A stretch of DNA of 64,000 nucleotides, taken from Saccopteryx bilineata (Eukaryota > Chordata > Mammalia > Chiroptera > Emballonuridae). The stretch spans positions 292,250,982 through 292,314,981 of the forward strand of contig NC_089490.1 of NCBI RefSeq assembly GCF_036850765.1. The letters are read 5' to 3'. The notes beneath the pieces are model-generated. The model saw only the letters and a list, made by a program, of their open reading frames with translations, was not told the origin of the DNA and ran no database searches. Of the stretch, positions 44,206 to 58,200 are shown piece after piece; the stretch's first letter is position 1; each line of letters begins with the position of its first letter. Both the position numbers and the translations under genes were made by a program.

Positions 44206-44576
44206 TACTGTTCACTAAAATATACCTACCTTGAGACAAGTAAGGGATAAGTAAGGTGTTTTTGTCTCATTTACTTTTCCTATAATGTACAAAGTGCCTG
44301 GTAGATAATAATCACTGGACTTTTTAATGAGTTAATAAAATCCAAGGCATTTTGCCAAAATATTCTTACATCATTTATCACTTTGAAAATGCAAATAATT
44401 CAATGCTTAAAGTATAACTTAACGTAATTGATATAGTATAAAGTCTGTGAACTAACATATTAGGGTGGATCTGTATAATTTGAATGCTGAATGTACCATA
44501 CCCTAAGGTTTGTTTAACCTTTGAGTTTTTTTTATCTTATCAATAAAATAGCGTTAATGAGAGGACACTTCTCAGC

Positions 44577-44760
44577 CATCGCAGGTTAGCTCAGTCGATA
44601 AGGTGTCATCGCAAAACACCATGGTTGCAGGTCCAATCCCTGTCCAGGGCACATACAGAAAGTGACCAATGAATGCACAACCAAGTAGGAAAACAAATGA
44701 ATGCTCCCTCCCCTTCCCTGTGCCCCCATCTCTCTAAAATCAATCAATAAAAATAAAAAC
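44577..44760 (+). mobile_element. VES-like bat SINE, decayed
   Basis: tRNA-like head GGTTAGCTCAGTCGATAAGG, B-box-like GGTTGCAGGTCCAATCCC, then GGGCACATAC, and a tail TCTCTCTAAAATCAATCAATAAA. Differs from the Rhin-1 type and is more diverged. Confidence 0.65.
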
Positions 44761-46386
44761 GTTTAAAGCCCATTTCTCAAATGTTATTTTAGGATCAAAT
44801 AATATGATATGCCTAAAATTCTTAAGATACTGCTTAGAAATATAATAAATATAATATTCATATTATTATTATTGTTATTACTTATCATTTAGATGTTCAT
44901 TAAAAGTATATGGGTTCTCTCTATGTTATAATTGCATTAACATTCACTAGGCCTACTTTATACACTTGTTTTTTCTTTCATTAACTTTTAAAGTATTTGT
45001 TTTCTCAGTAGTCATGTTTTATATTGTTTTATATTCCATCTGCTCTCACTGGTGTATGACTGCAATGAATGCCAACTGGTGGTGATTCATTCTAGTGATT
45101 TAAGAAATAGTGTTCTTTAGATATAAAATCAAGTAAGCCATTTTCTATGTGATCAATTACTCATGTCTTCCTTCCTTAAAAGAGTGATTTAGCAGGGATC
45201 CCACTCAGTCACCTCTCAGAAGCATGGTCTCCTCCAAATAAGTTCTTCATTTAAATGAATTATTTTTTGCCATCATGCCCCAGATTAGCTATACTTCTTT
45301 CAGGCATTAGTTATAATCCTGTGAGCAGTTTCTGAGAAAGATCTTCAAATAATCTTTTATGCTTACTGTCTTTTTTTGTTAATTCTCTCACTGACAAAGG
45401 ACAAGCAAATCTTTAACTTCATTATTATAATTCAGTAAGTCTTTTTAGTGAAAACAATCCCTTTTGAAAGATTGCTATCTCTTATTTAATTTTCTCTCTA
45501 CAGAATCATTTTGAACACACTCTGACTTCTATAAGATAACGTTTATCTAGTCTGCTCTACTCTTTGAAGACAATGGCTATTCACCTCAAATATCTTCATT
45601 CAGGTAACCAACTGATATATGTTAACTAACACCTGAGTGGTGGCATGTGCTTTGTGCTAAGGGTTAGGGAATAAGGATTTGGTTTGTGTTCTCTTTGAGC
45701 TACCACTCTAGCATAGGAGGAGATGGCTGAAAATGAATAAAAGAAAGGTGGCTAATGTGTTTAAAGCTTATATGAAAGGGATATAATTTATTAAATTTTG
45801 AAAAACAAAGCGAAATGTAGACATTGTACACAGGATATTAATTTGGTTGACTTTTGAACTTCAAGAATGCCCCTTATTGTACTGCCAGTCACTGTATTTT
45901 AAAAGACAGTCGATTTCCAGGAGATAGAAATCCATTTATTTTAGACATATAGGATTCTTCTCTCTTTTATTTTCTTCTGAAGCAGTGCTTAGGTGAATGA
46001 AGTAAAAAAACCTATGTAATCTTCAAAAAGATCACATTTCCTGAGAATTTATGAACTTCAGGAATCCAATACAAGTTTTTTTAATATTAAGAAGTTATCG
46101 CCATAATGCTCAAGTCTAGTAATCATTTTGTTTTGATGTAGTATATATATTTTTTGGAGCATGGAATAATTGCACAATCATAATTTGATTTTCAGAATGT
46201 TTTATAATAATAGACTTCTATACATGTAGGTTAATTACTTTTTATATATTTTTGATTGGTCAGAATGTTACTACCACTAATATAGAAAATTGTAATTCTA
46301 TCACATACATATAGAATTGAGAATAAATTATATTTCAAAATTTCTTACAAAAGTTAAAATCATAGAATTTATATATATTGTTTATT
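44761..46386. other. unclassified DNA
   Basis: No gene. The phrase GTGCTTTGTGCTAAGGGTTAGG near 45647 hints at one more old dispersed repeat. Confidence 0.4.
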
Positions 46387-46759
46387 TAAGTAACATTAAC
46401 TTTTTTTTTTTTCACAGAGACAGAGAGAGAGTCAGAGTGAAGGATAGACAGGGACAGACAGACAGGAATGGAGAGATGAGAAACATCAATCATTAGTTTT
46501 TCGTTGCGCATTGCGATACCTTAGTTGTTCATTGATTGCTTTTCTCATATGTGCCTTGACCGTGGGCCTTCAGCAGACCGAATAACCCCTTGCTCGAGCC
46601 AGCAACCTTGGGTCCAAGCTGGTGAGCTTTTTGCTCAAGCCAGATGAGCCCGTGCTCAAACTGGCAACCTCGGGGTCTCGAACCTGGGTCTTCTGCATCC
46701 CAGTCTGACGCTCTATTCACTGCGCCACCGCCTGGTCAGGCTAAGTAACATTAACTTTT
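46387..46759. repeat. 18-bp target duplication of a SINE
   Basis: TAAGTAACATTAACTTTT at 46387-46404 and 46742-46759, perfect. Confidence 0.9.
46405..46741 (-). mobile_element. tRNA-derived bat SINE (Rhin-1 type), young copy
   Basis: Minus strand head GCCTGACCAGGCGGTGGCGC, B-box-like GGTTCGAGACC, full body and tail. Perfect 18-bp duplication and few changes, so recent. Confidence 0.93.
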
Positions 46760-49524
46760 AAAAATTATTTGGAATTACTTTATATTCAGGTTATTGTTTG
46801 GATTATAACTAATATGATCATTTGTAAAGTCCCTATAGCAAATCAAAGTCCTGTAATATCATATTCAAGTTGATAAATGATACTCTTTACCTTGAGTTAT
46901 ATAAGAATGATTACTAGGGTTGGGTCTTTTAAAACGAGGGGACACATATAGTTATTTAGCTTGTTCAGAGCTTCCTTAGAAGATTTTGGAGACATCTTTA
47001 AGTCAACTGAGTGATCCACTGCCGGAAGAGCTACAAAGTACATATTAAACAAGGTTTGCGTACAAAATTCTGTGTTAGAGTTTGCTTCCAAGTTTTAGGG
47101 GAGAATTTGTATGGCATCTCCAGGGGTAGAATGAGTGTGACTGTCTCTTCCAGTCTGACTGAGCATGTGCATAAAATTGGCTACTGGTTGAGTGTTTAAT
47201 GTTTGTGGAAATGATAGGGAGATAGTGTATGCACCTTTAGCTATTCAGGTTCCTTTTGAAAATCTACTTCAATTTCTGCCTGTTTACGAATATCAGTGGT
47301 GCTTCTTAGTTCTGGATTTTAAGAGCTTCCAGTATGACTTATTTTACCAGTAATGATAGTATAAAATCTTTTGAAATAAATGCAGAGAAGTGAACACAAT
47401 CATAAACTCTACATCCAGAGTGTGTTTTTGAATTATCAATCTTCTTCCTTTTAACTGTGTGAGAAAAATTACTCTATGTACTCTGGTTTTCTCAACTGTG
47501 AAATAGGGATAATAAGGATACTAACCTTATAGTGTTTTCAAGAGGAATTATATGCATTCATAGGCATATAAGCACAACTCCTGACACATAAGTTCACTCA
47601 GGAAACATAAGCTTTATATATGCACAGTGCTGTGGACATTGAATGGAATTTATAGTAAGGTCTTATCATAGAAAACCCTGATGGTTCTTTATTATTGCCT
47701 CACCAGATCAAGTTTCCAAAACATCTGTGAACTGTTCCATGTTGCTCTGCTCTGTGCTGTAAGATATTAAAATCTCTACACTATATTATAGGTCTTTCTT
47801 GCTTTTAGTTTCCCATAAGGTTTAACCAATGAAAATAACCCAAAGTAAATAAAGGGGCAAACAGAGAGAGGACAAAATATTGATGCCTCTCTCTATTTGC
47901 TGTGGCATGGTATTAAACAGATTTCTCTCTCCACAGATGCTGACTATGGACTCTATTTCAAACTTTGTATCTGTAACACTGTTGTTCTTATTCTTTTAGG
48001 ACTGCACATGAAAAATTTCCTCATTGTCATTTGTCACCCACCCTTGATGGTTCACTTAACACTGCCCACTCTTTTGTATATAATTCCTTTCTTCAATTAT
48101 ATATGTTAAACACATTGAGTATGACATCTTTCTTTATTAATATATCAAATATAAGACAAAAACAAAATGTGTCTTTAAATACTTTGCAGTTAACTTAGAG
48201 AACCCTGCAATGGTTCTGCTCTCCAATCACCTACTCTTCATCTGTTTTTAATGGGAAGAGTTATAGAGAATCTATGTCCAATTTTCTTTTTAATCTATCA
48301 TAGTTCTGCCTTCCAAAGTCAGGTAAAGTTGCTCCAAGAGAATCTAACATAATTCAGAGATATCTAAAAATACATGATCCACTTCTTTCTCTTCTTAACT
48401 AGATGCTTACTAAACTTCTAATAGGTGTCTCACTCTATTTTTGTCATAAAAATAAAAAGAAAAAACAGAACAGAATACCCTTTTGGGAAAATCTAACTTC
48501 TGTTTCTTTGTTTTCAATGAAGGGGAAAATTCTGGAGGTTCTTTCCACTACTGTTTAAATGCTTAAAGTAGTGATAATAAAATAATAATAATAATAATGA
48601 GATAAGAACTAAGTATGTAATAACATTGTGCCTGTGGAAAGATGCAGGTTATGTCCCAACTCCTCAGTTCTACCCTCATCCTTACATTCTCCATGTAAGG
48701 ATGCAAAGAAGAGTGTCTTAGAACTTCCAAAATTCCGCATGAAGGAACACAGAAAACACAGATATCTTGCCTGGAGTAGAGACTAATGATCCCAGAAAAT
48801 AAGAAAACTGATTTATGAGTATAAGTCAGTTGGTCAAGACAGAAAATGGTACCATACAGAAGTGACTCAGTGTTTAAAGGCAAGGAAATATTTTTATAGA
48901 TACTGTTCGCATTTGACAGTCATTTTTTTTCTGTTGCCTTCATAAATATTGTCTTGAAGATTTTACTTCCTTTAGGTATGCTATCAGAAAGTCAGTATTT
49001 GGAATTGTGTTATTAATACAATAAATGACCATGGGCTTAGTAGACATGTAAAAGTTATTATATAGACATTTAACTGCGAAGAATCCTTTTGTCATCTTTG
49101 CTCAACTGATTTCTAACTCAGTGCTTGGATCATAATAGATTATAAAACACTTGTAGGAGACAAAGCCATTAAATGCTGTATCTACAAGAAAGTCTACATT
49201 TTAGTATAGAAGAGATTTTAGCACAATAAATGTTATAATGTTTATATTTATAAATAATTTATTTTCCTCTGAAACTACTTATTGGATGCTAATCAAAATA
49301 TAATAAAATACAAATATATATAGACTTTGTTTCTATAGACTTGATTCCTTTCCCACTGGATATCTTACACTTGCTCCAAAAAGTAAGTTTCTAAAAAGTT
49401 TCACTAGAATTTTGACTCCAGAATTCATTTTATGTCCATGTACTTGACAAAGTCATTATACGCATACACATTTTCCTTTTCATTGCCAACAGTTTCAAAG
49501 TTGAAAATTTCTTTTTTGGCTATG
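46760..49524. other. unclassified DNA with a MIR remnant
   Basis: No gene. About 47440-47610 resembles MIR in plus orientation (CTCAACTGTGAAATAGGGATAATAA, then ACTCCTGACACATAAG). An (AAT)n run lies near 48581. Confidence 0.45.
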
Positions 49525-49526
49525 TA

Positions 49527-49654
49527 CAGGGTGGAGCAAAAAGTAGATTTACAGTTGTGAGTACATGAAACAGAAAGTTTATTATTTTATTATTTATTAA
49601 TTATAGCATTATTTTTTATACAAACAACTGGATACATAATTTTGCTTTATCCTG
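49527..49654. mobile_element. mariner-type MITE
   Basis: CAGGGTGGAGCAAAAAGTAG at the left, TTTTGCTTTATCCTG at the right as an inverted copy, TA on each side (49525-49526, 49655-49656). 128 bp, non-coding. Same family as 558-682. Confidence 0.82.
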
Positions 49655-49847
49655 TATATTATTGAATAAACTAATGAAGATGGACACATGATAACTCCAA
49701 AAGTAGAAATGGTAAAAAAAAAAAATAAGTAAGATAAGTAACATAAACCCTGGAAGGATGTGTGCATTTCTTCTTGTTTATCATTTCCCTGGCCACATTT
49801 TCTGTTTCTTTTCTCTTATTAATATGCATTGCAAGCCTTTTTATTTA

Positions 49848-50422
49848 CAGTGGTACTTTGAGATATGAACAGACCAACATATGAATTTTTTAAGATATGA
49901 GCTGCAACTCGGTCCGTATTTTTGTTTGAGATCTGAGCGAAATTCTGAGATATGAGTCGTGATTAAGTTTTTGTGGTTTCACTTCAAGTAAAGAAAGTGC
50001 AGTTTTAGTTTTGTTTAAAGTAAAGAAAATGCAGTTTTAGTTTACATGTAGTGTTAAGAAAGTGTAGTTTTAGTTTATGTGTCTGCAGTGCCTGCATCCC
50101 TTCCTCCCTCCCTCCTCCTCCGCCATTCACCTCCTTGAGCCGCACTCGTCTGTTTCCAAGGTAAGAATACAGTACTAAATAACATATTTTTCTTTTATTT
50201 CATATATTTTGTTATGCATTGGTAAAGTATACATGTGTGTTTCTTAATTAAGAAGATTTCTTTTTCCCTAATTTAGGATGGTTTGGGGATGTTTCACAGG
50301 GCTGGAACGGATTAAATCTATTTCAGTTATTTTAAATGGGAGAAATTTGTTTGATATATGAGTTGACTGACTTACGAGCTCGGTTTCAGAATAAATTAAA
50401 TTCGTATTTCAAGGTACCACTG
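49848..50422. mobile_element. non-autonomous Tigger-like element
   Basis: CAGTGGTACTTTGAGATATG at the left and CGTATTTCAAGGTACCACTG at the right are inverted copies; TA flanks it (49846-49847, 50423-50424). 575 bp. The interior has three imperfect copies of an AGTAAAGAAAGTGCAGTTTTAG unit at about 49987-50078. No transposase. Confidence 0.82.
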
Positions 50423-50424
50423 TA

Positions 50425-53400
50425 TAAAGGATAAAGTCTAAAATGATGAGGAATACTATAAGCACATACAAGAAATTTTATATGAGCATATTATTTTTTA
50501 AATTACTGTCATCTTGTTCTCAGTGGATCAGGACTTACTCATTTCTATAGTTGATTTTATTCTCCTTTGGATTTAATTTTAAATTTTAATGAGGTAATAT
50601 CTTTTTCCTCATAAATTGAAGAATAAAAATGAACTTCCTCCCTTTTTTTTCAGAACATAATTTTACTTTTAAGAAGGTATTGAAATTGAAACTTCCCTTG
50701 AGATTTTTTAACATTTTTTAGCTTGGGGCTTTTCATGTTGATCACTTATATTTACTGCTTTTTCTCTTAGACACTTCACAGAAATTTGTAAAAAAAGTTT
50801 TTCTCTCAAACATGAACAAAACTTCCTCTTAATTTTAAATTTACTTCCTTGATCCAAATTCTTTAAGGTGCTTTAGCCACATATGCAGAATTTCATAAAA
50901 AATAAATGCCTATAATTAAATACATATTTTTTGAAATATTATTTTATTTATAAACTTCTATTGCCTAATGGCATGAATATTTATTTGTAAAAGGAAAATA
51001 AATATAGTATTTAGAGTATAAAAAGAACATATTTTTTGTAAAGCTGCTGAAAATAATAGTCATGCTCAATTATGTCACATATGAACTAAAAGCAAGCAGT
51101 TTAGCTCTATTAGTTTCAACTGCATGAGAGTAGATTTTTAAATAAAATATTTTAGGAATTCAGATCACTTTTTTATTTAACATAGATTTGCATTTAAATA
51201 TCTTTTAATATTATTTCTAAATTATTTGTTATTCATTGAGCAAAACTGATGGTTATTGCATTAAAGTTTTAATGTGTAAAGGTTGAGAATATTTAATAAA
51301 ATTTCCTCATAATAAGAATGAGAGTAGATTAATAATGAAAAATGCATAATATGATCTTTCATTATAGCTGGAAGGTTAAGGAATTAATTTTACAGACCAT
51401 GAAATGGAAATAACTTCCCCACTCTTTTATTAACTAATGCTTAGATCAGTATAATCAACTCTCCTATTCAGAGCATGTCTATATTGTCTTATTTAGTAGC
51501 ACTAGATCAAAATTTCCATCAGTTCATTAGATTACTATAATTCGATAAATAATATGCACGTAAGAATTAGATCATATTACATGATTATTTCATGATGCTT
51601 TATATCATTTAGCAAATACATCAAGAGTTCTGAAACCGAAACAAGTGCGAATTTGTTAGCTATATTTTTTATAAATTAGGCAGTTTATTAGCATGATGCC
51701 ATCAATGCTGGAAGCTACCATTAAGCAGGAAACAAAGGGAATATTTAGAGTACTGTAAGATTCAGAAATAGTACTTTCCTATTGACTGGGGAAGTTATAA
51801 TTCAAAGTATGATTTTTTTAAAATTAAAGCCTGAGTGTACAAAGACACTCAGATAACATATACTAACACTCCACTACATTATAAAACTATATATTACTAA
51901 ATAGGTGCAATTTGTGATGGGAAATAAATGTATAAATTTCTGTTTCAACACAATATTTTCCTTCAGTCACTGAAAATTTATCTCAGCACTCAAGAAAATA
52001 CTTCCCAAGAAAGTCACGCTGGGGAAAGTGTTTGTGGGAGACAGAGACAAGGGCAATCAAAATGCCTCTGTGGCTCTCCCCATTAATATGATTTAATTGA
52101 ATATACATGACTAAAACAAACAAACAAACAAAAGCTATATATCTTGCTCACTGACCAGAGGGAAAAGGAACGGGCTTAGTGTTACCATTGCCTATTTCTT
52201 TATTCTTTCATATTACCAATATGTTCCCAAGTTGCAGATTGTCTTTTTAGAATGAATGTGGCAAGTGTGATGTTCAATATTTCTGCTTGGAATTAGACTT
52301 AACTGCTGCTAGGCCCCATCCTCATTACCTTGTTCCACTTTTAAGTGGTCTTTTCAACGTTTCAAAACATCATCTGGAAATGCAGATGTAAGGTCTCACT
52401 TCTGCCCTCAAATCTCTGCTATTTTATGTCTGTGTAGGATAACAGGACGAGTGTCCCACTGTTACCTTTTCTCAAAGTGTGAATACAAATTTAACTATTA
52501 TTGTTAGTTTTAACAGAACATTCCAAATAAATTCAAATATATCTGATCCTACACACATTCCATATGACTCTTGAAGGCAAAGTGATGCCATAAAAAATTC
52601 TGTGAGGATTTCCCCAAGCAAAGATTCATGTTTTCATCTAAGAAATAAGCAATAGAAATCTCATCAGTATTGTTAAGTTTTAGATTTTACAGTGAGTGAT
52701 TAATTTTTTGGACATTTTGCTAACATTTTGCCATCTTTATATAATTAGTAAAAATATTTATTGACTCACTGAATTCTTTTGTATAAAGCAAAGTGTATAT
52801 ATTATTTAACGGTAAGCATGTCAATAATTAAAGTCCCTATTGCTCCATCCAGTCTGTCCTTGACGTTCATGTCATTAAAGAATGGTAATGAAGCATTCTC
52901 TCTGTCCCTGGCTCACTAGAAATACACAGCAAATCTTTCTTGTGTTATCCTAATGAACTGCTTATTTTGTACTACAGCAGAGTATAAATTTTTAACATTT
53001 TATTTTGCTATAGTGTGGTTTAAATTAGCTTTTGCTTTCTATTATTAAATATCATGACTTCAGATTCAGGTATGTCCCTTTTAGAACTTGTTTGTGTAAT
53101 TTCAGAACCTTTCATCTAGAAGAACAATATATCTTTTGGTTTTTAAAAACCCCAACTCTTATTGGACATTTTGTTGTATTTTTAGCCATATGGAATATGA
53201 TTGATACTTTCTAAGACAAATATGGTTACATAGTTCCCAGATCAATGCTACTATGATATTTTCAGTTTTATAAAATAATGATGGTATGGTATAGGATACT
53301 AGTAAAATCAGAGCCTATTCAGTCAAGGTGTCTGGATTTAAAACTTTGCTTCACCTCTTACTTATTTGTGACCCTTTATAGGTTTCATTTTCCTGTTATA

Positions 53401-53722
53401 TAGGATGAAAGCAAAAATAACACCAAAATAAGAGATTTTTGGGACTTAAATGAATAATCCTTGAAAAATGATGAATACAATGCCCGACATATATAAGTGT
53501 TCAGTGCATGTTCACATAAAGTTGTTCTCCTTACACTTTAAATAGCCAAATGCACGTCATGCTATAATTAAAATCAGAAATATCTTACAACTAAAATAAT
53601 GCATTTAAAAATGAATAAAATTAAATTTGAACAATTTCATGATTATGAGAATCATTAGAAAATATCTCAGAGGTACCATAAAGATGGAAATAAAAAATAA
53701 TAAAAATATTTATTTTGACATG
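50425..53722. other. long AT-rich stretch, no gene seen
   Basis: About 3.3 kb. One weak MIR-like region at about 53325-53515 (plus strand, TTTGTGACC, then GTTATATAGGATGAAAG) is the only repeat I can suggest; a (CAAA)n run is near 52115. Confidence 0.45.
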
Positions 53723-53804
53723 TTGATACAATCTCTATGTATGTTGTTTTGAACTTTACCAAATTGATACAATCTCTATGTATGTTGTTTTGAACCTTAC
53801 CAAA
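53723..53804 (+). repeat. 41-bp tandem duplication
   Basis: Units 53723-53763 and 53764-53804, both starting TTGATACAATCTCTATGTAT, differ at one base (ACTTTACC versus ACCTTACC). No coding role seen. Confidence 0.93.
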
Positions 53805-54340
53805 CCCTACCATTTTAGATATCAAAAACTTAACTTTATTTGTGTGTTGTGTGTATGGTCACTTACTCAAGTAGATAGACTCCCCTTTAGAGTTTGGTTT
53901 GGATGTGGAGACTTATGATCCCATGTAAACACACCAATAGGATAGAAAAAGCTTGTTATTTACATAACTAGATCTCTGGGGAGAGCAAGCCAGATCTCTT
54001 AAGCAGTCTAAGATGGCTAGAGAGAGCGTTTTATAGTGATTAGGGCACTGGGCCAGGTACCAGTTTGCTCCTGTGGGCAGGACAGAGGAGTTTAAATTTC
54101 CTGTCTGTACCCAATGAAGGAACACACAGACTTCCTTATCAGCCTGTCTAGATTTGGGGCTCAAGGAGAAGAAAGAGAAGTCACACATTTAAACTATTAG
54201 TAGTCAAATATCAAAAAATGTTGTCAATTTCCTCATTATTCTGTGACCCTAAATTTTAATATTAAAATTGGCTGAGTTTAATTAAGTACAAACCCTTTCC
54301 TGCCACATTTTATTCAAAGATGGCTTTGACTGTTCTTTGT
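53805..54340. other. unclassified DNA
   Basis: No gene; a 91-codon minus-strand frame at 53913-54188 has no features supporting it. Confidence 0.4.
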
Positions 54341-54683
54341 TTATTTTTTGTTGTTTTTTGTTTTTACAGAGACAGAGAGTGAGTCAGAGAGAATGATAGA
54401 TAAAGACAGACAGACAGGAATGGACAGAGATGAGAAGCATCAATCATTAGTTTTTTGTTGTGACACCTTAGTTGTTAATTGATTGTTTTTTCATATGTGC
54501 CTTAATTGTGGGCCTTCAGCAGACTGAAAACCCCTTGCTCGAGCCAGCAAACTTGGGTCCAAGCTGGTGAACTTTGCTCAAACCAGATGTGCCCGCGCTC
54601 ATACTGGCGACCTCGGGGTCTCGAACCTGGGTCCTCAGCATCCCAGTCTGATGCTCTATCCACTGCAACACTGCCTAGATAGG
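54341..54683 (-). mobile_element. tRNA-derived bat SINE (Rhin-1 type)
   Basis: Minus strand head GCCTATCTAGGCAGTGTTGC is more changed than in other copies; body and tail match. Flanks show only a short CTTTGACTG/CTTGACTG similarity. Confidence 0.82.
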
Positions 54684-54748
54684 CTTGGCACTTGACTGAT
54701 TTTTACTGGATATAGTAATTCTTATTCATCTATTTTTTTGGGGGGGGC

Positions 54749-55005
54749 ATTAACTTTAATCCTAGCTTGCACCCAGTGGGCAAGAAATGCACACAGTGGG
54801 AAAACACTTCCCTTTCCATACAGGGCTCCCAAAGCCACTGACTCATCCGAGTTTCCTAGAATCAAAGGTTTCTACTTCAGCAGCCTTATTCACCTATGTT
54901 TCCTATCTCCTTCTCTCTGAACAAACTCTGCACAAATTGGTTTCTTCAGCACTCTGCCATCTTGGCTCCTTCTCCTCTCCTCCACATAGCCTTTCTCTGC
55001 ACTCC
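54749..55005 (-). mobile_element. LTR G, internal fragment of the class III LTR family
   Basis: Matches the middle of LTRs A and D (CACTTCCCTTTCCATACAGG, CACTGACTCATCCGAGTTTC, CTCTGCCATCTTGGCTCC). Both LTR ends are missing; the right break coincides with the start of a reverse-strand L1. Confidence 0.8.
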
Positions 55006-55261
55006 TTTTTTTAAAATTATTTTAATTTATTGTGTTTACATAGATTCTAGTGTTGCCCCGAATGCATACTCCCTTACCCGTATTCCCCTCAAAATCTCCC
55101 TCCCCCCTCTAATAGCACCCTCCCCCCTTCTCTTCAGGTTTATCACATCCTATCATCCTCTTTACCTCTGTTCTCTTTTCCTCTGGTCCCTTTGACTTCT
55201 CCTTTGTCTCAATTCCGTTTCTCAATTCACATTGTTCTTTGGATTCCTCAAATGAGTGAGG

Positions 55262-58200
55262 TCATATAAAATTTTCTTTTTTTGCTTGGCTTATTTCACT
55301 TAACATAATAGTTTCCATGTTCATCCATGTTGTTGCAAAAGGAATGATTTCCTTCTTTTTCACATCCCCATAGTATTCCATTCTGTATATGTACCACTGC
55401 TTTTTAATCCACTCATCCACTGACGGACAATTGGGCTGTTTCAAGACCTTTGCTATTTATTGTGAACAATGCTGCCATAAACATGGGGGTGTATTTCTCC
55501 TTTTGAAACAGTGCTATGATGTCCTTGGGGTATATTCCAAAAAGTGGGATAGCTGGGTCAAAAGGCAGTTTGATTTTTAATTTTTGAGAAATCTCCATAC
55601 TGTTTTCTACAGTGGCTGCACCAGTCTGCATTCCCACCAGCAGTGCAGGAGGGTTCCTTTCTCCATATCCTCGCCAGCACTAATTCTGTGTTGTTTTTTG
55701 AGTGCTATTCTGACTGGTGTGAGGTGAAATCTCATTGTGATTTTAATTTCCATTTCTCTAATGATTAGTGATGTTGAGCATTTTTTCATAAACCTATTGG
55801 CCATCTGTATGTCCTCTTTGGAAAAGTGTCTATTCATTTCTTTTGACCATTTCTTGATTGGATTGTTTATCTTCCTGGTGTTGAGTTTTACAAGTTATTT
55901 ATAAATTTTGGTTATTAACCCCTTATTAGACGTATTATTGAATATGTTCTCCCATTGTGTAGTTTGTCTTTTTATTCTGTTCTTATTGTCTTTAGCTCTG
56001 CAAAATCTTTTTAGTTTGATATAGTCACATTTGTTTATCCTGTCTTTTATTTCCCTTGCCCATGGAGATAAATCAGCAACTACATTGTTTTGAGAGATGT
56101 CGGAGAGCTTACTGCCTGTGGTTTCTTCTAATATGCTTATGGTTTCACAGCTAACATTAAAGTCTTTTATCCATTATGAGTTTATTTTTGTGAATGGTGT
56201 AAGTTGGTGGTCTGGTTTCAATTTTTTGCAGGTAGCTGTCCAATTTTCCGAACACCATTTTACTTTATTGTATGCTCTTACCTCCTTTGTCAAATATCAG
56301 TTGTCCATAAAAGTGTGGGTTTATTTCTGGGTTCTCAGTTCTGTTCCATTGATCTGTATGCCTGATCTTATGCCAGTACCAGGCTGTTTTGAGTACAATG
56401 GCCTTATAATATAACTTGATATCCGGAAGTGTGATACCTCCCACTTTATTCTTCCTTTTCAAGATTGCTGAGGCTATTTGTATTCTTTTTTGGTTTCATA
56501 TAAATTTTTGGAATATGTGTTCTATAATTTTGAAGTATGTAAATTGATATTTTAATTAGTATTGCATTGAATGTATAAATTGATTTGGGTAACATAGACA
56601 TTTTAATGATGTTTATTCTTCCTAACCATGTGCACAGTATATACTTCCACTTGTTTGTACCTTCCTTCATTTGTTTTATCAATGTTTTATAATTTTCCGA
56701 GTACAAGTCTTTAATCTCCTTGGTTAAATTTACTCCTAAGTACTTTATTATTTTGGTTGCAATAGTGAAAGGAATTGTTTCTTTAATTTCTCTTTCCGAC
56801 AGTTCATTTTTGGTGTATAAAAGTGTTTCTGATTTCTGAGTATTAATTTTATATCCTGCCACCTTGCTGAATTCATTTATCAAGTCCAGTAGTTTTTTTT
56901 GACTGAGATTTTAGGGTTTTCTATATACAATATCATATCATCTGCAAATAATGATAGTTTTACTACTTCTTTTCCAATTTGGATGCCTTTTATTTCTTCT
57001 TCTTGTCTGATTGCTGTGGTTAGCACTTCTAGGACTATGTTGAATAGAATGGTGAAAGGGGGCACCCCTGCCTTGTTCCTGATCTTAAAGGGATTGCTTT
57101 TAATTTTTGCTCATTGAGTATGATGTTGGCTGTGGGTTTGTCATAGATGGCCTTTATCATATTGAGATATGTTCCCTGTATTTCCACTTTGCTGAGAGTT
57201 TTGATCATGAATGGGTGCTGAATTTTATGAAATGCTTTTTCTGCATCTATTGAAATTATCATGTAGTCTATCTTCTTCCTTTTGTTTATGTAATGAATCA
57301 CATTGATTAATTTGTGAATATTGTACCAGCCTTGCCTCCTCAGAATAAATTCCACTTGATCAAGGTGTGTGATTTTTTTCATATATTGCTGGATCCATTG
57401 TGGTAATATTTTATTGAAGATTTTAGCATCTGGATTCATCAGGGATATTGTCCCATAATTTTCTTTCTTTGTGTTGTCTTTTCCTGGTTTTGAAATCAAA
57501 ATTATGCTCGCCTCATAAAAGGAGCTTGAAAGTCTTTATTCCTCTGAAATTTTTTTAAGTAGCTTGAGAAGGATAGGAGTTAGTTCTTTTTTAAATATTT
57601 GGTAGAATTCACTTGTGAAGCCAGCAGGCCTGGCCTTTTGTTTGTTGTGAGATTTTTGATAACTGTTTGTATTTCATTTGTTGTAACAAATCTCTTTAGG
57701 TTTTCTGATTTTTCCAGATTGATTTCTAAAATATTGTATGTTTCAAAAATTTGTCCATTTCATCTAGGTTATCCAATTTTTTGGCATACAGTTCTTTATA
57801 GCATTTTCTTAAAATCCTTTGTATTTCTGTTGTGTCAGTTGTTATTTCTCCACTCTCATTTCTGATTTAATTTATTTGAGTCCTCTCTCCTTTTTTTTCT
57901 TGGTGAGTCCGGTTAAAGGTTCATCGATCTTCTTTACCTTTTCAAAGAACCAGCTCCTGGTTTCAATGATTCTCTGTATTGTTTCTTTAGCCTCTATGTC
58001 ATTTATTTCCACTCTGATCTTTATTATTTCCTTCCTTCTACTCCCTCTGGGCTTTACTTGCTGTTCTTTTTCTAGTTCTTTTAGATGCAGGTTAAATTGC
58101 TTATTTGAACTTTTTCTAGCTTATTACGGTATGCCTGTAGTGCTATGAACTTCCCTGTCAGTATTGCTTTTACTGTGTTCCATAAATGTTGAGTTGTTGT

